From the NCBI GenBank assembly GCA_030446485.1, contig JAUJNF010000001.1:477964-541963 (forward strand): 64,000 nt of DNA, written 5' to 3'. The notes under the pieces are model-generated. The model worked only from the letters and a program-made list of their open reading frames with translations. It searched no databases and was not told where the DNA came from. The stretch is from Thermoleophilaceae bacterium. Lineage in GTDB: Bacteria; Actinomycetota; Thermoleophilia; Solirubrobacterales; Thermoleophilaceae. The position numbers were made by a program, and so were the translations under genes. How positions within the stretch are numbered: the first letter of the stretch is position 1; the number at the start of each line of letters is the position of its first letter. This document shows, in pieces, positions 63,361 to 64,000 of this stretch.

Positions 63361-63815
63361 GACGGCCTCAGCTTCCGGAACGAATTTACTTCGGGATCTG
63401 GCGCCACGAACATCGCGTCGAGATCGCTCGGCGGCGGGGCTGCGACCAACAGAGTGCTGGGCGGGAGTCGGGAGGTTGTGCGCCCGTCCGGATGCGCGAT
63501 GAAAGGAAACCTGGGCTGGTTCTGCGAGCTTCCGGCCGGAACGATGAGTCCGCTTGCCAGCTGCACCATCTTTGGGAGATCCGGTGTTCCATCTCGGTCC
63601 GCCATTCAGTCAGATTTGGCCCACGAGGCCGACAGACGCTGGTCGGTGCTCGGGGAGTTGCGTGTCCGCGATCGTGAACACTTCCGCTTTGGACAAGCCC
63701 GGCGCCGCATCGACCACGACTTTGGCCGCTGCGGAGTCCTCAGCGTCCTGACTCTCGATCCGACGATGGTCAGCCGCGGTACCGATCCAAACTACGACGG
63801 CGAAGGGGAACATCA
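63361..63815. other. No intact gene
   Basis: The ORFs on both strands are short and inconsistent. A minus-strand frame (VFTIADTQLPEHRPASVGLVGQI and MADRDGTPDLPKMVQLASG) may hold a frameshifted small protein, but I cannot support a family. Confidence 0.4.
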
Positions 63816-63821
63816 TAAAAG

Positions 63822-64000
63822 CCGATTCGACCGAGGCGGTCTTCCGCTACGACTTCAACTCACCGTACGCGTACCTCGCCGCGGAACGCATTGACGAAGT
63901 GGTCGGACCCGACGTGCGGTGGCAGCCGATCGCCTTCGCCTTCCTCTTGAGGGCTCAGAAGCGAGTCCCGTGGTCGCTCCGCTCCGAGCGCGCCGACGGC
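63822..64000 (+). CDS. DsbA-like / 2-hydroxychromene-2-carboxylate isomerase family protein, partial
   Basis: FRYDFNSPYAYLAAERIDEVVGPDVRWQPIAFAFLLRAQKRVPWSL matches the N terminus of the HCCA isomerase branch of DsbA-like thioredoxin-fold proteins. The gene runs off the window. GAAGGGG is nearby, but the start codon is not clear: no ATG, GTG or TTG is seen in frame just upstream, so an indel may hide it. Confidence 0.75.

Noticed and set aside
63610-63816. 68-residue minus-strand ORF
   Set aside because: Might be part of a frameshifted gene, but no family or start signal supports it.

Overview
The window is high-GC DNA from a soil-type actinobacterium. The gene set fits Thermoleophilia/Solirubrobacterales-like lineages: TIM44-domain protein, DUF2231-Rieske fusion, double DUF892 protein, secreted post-COAP-1-like protein, and a formate dehydrogenase with an NrfD-type membrane subunit. 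The lineage call is inference from gene content, because no rRNA is present. There are two complete tRNA genes, both tRNA-Ser. There are also two tRNA 3' halves without a 5' half, one at the extreme left (Val, CAC) and one at 56.04 kb (Arg, ACG). Both look like attachment-site remnants of integrated elements. The first element would lie left of the window and the second right of 56.08 kb.

Layout. 0.2-15 kb is mostly chromosomal housekeeping: SDR, coniferyl-aldehyde-type dehydrogenase, rhomboid protease, TIM44 protein, a large secreted hydrolase-like protein, a cyclase, a metallopeptidase and two tRNA-Ser. It includes a decayed tandem duplication at 4.2-5.2 kb. 15-18.3 kb holds tadA, a subtilase, a universal stress protein and an FMN reductase. 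18.4-24.8 kb is the most interesting metabolic locus, a four-gene minus-strand operon. It encodes a selenocysteine formate dehydrogenase (in-frame UGA plus SECIS hairpin), its four-cluster iron-sulfur subunit, an NrfD-type membrane subunit and a formate channel. 25-38.9 kb carries polyol oxidation genes, msrA, a TetR-controlled flavin monooxygenase/SDR pair, an esterase, a Rieske membrane protein, a cupin and a DUF892 protein. 39-46.5 kb holds a SigG-like sigma factor, a stand-alone LigD-type polymerase facing exonuclease III, and an LPFTG-anchored PhoD-type phosphatase.

From about 43 to 60 kb the sequence is a gene graveyard. Exonuclease III, a GAF-PAS-GGDEF-EAL protein, a SnoaL-like protein, LysR, TetR, an arginase-family protein, a TIGR02391 protein and an ATPase all carry one or more single-base frameshifts. 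Fragments of glycerol kinase, an SDR, LysR, ArsR and a membrane protein lie between them, and some 3' gene ends are present in two or three diverged copies. Intact genes sit among them, including a chlorite-dismutase-family protein, a metallophosphoesterase and a hypothetical protein. Two explanations remain open: true decay of an accessory region, or indel errors in the assembly. Frameshifts in tadA and in the formate dehydrogenase membrane subunit, both likely needed by the cell, argue that at least some are sequence errors.

The right end (56.1-64 kb) is an accessory region next to the tRNA-Arg remnant. It holds a metallophosphoesterase with a membrane partner, an excisionase-like HTH protein, a phage terminase-small-like fragment, an HxlR/SnoaL/dehalogenase-like cluster in which the hydrolase has Asn where the nucleophilic Asp is expected, and a DsbA-like isomerase cut by the window end.
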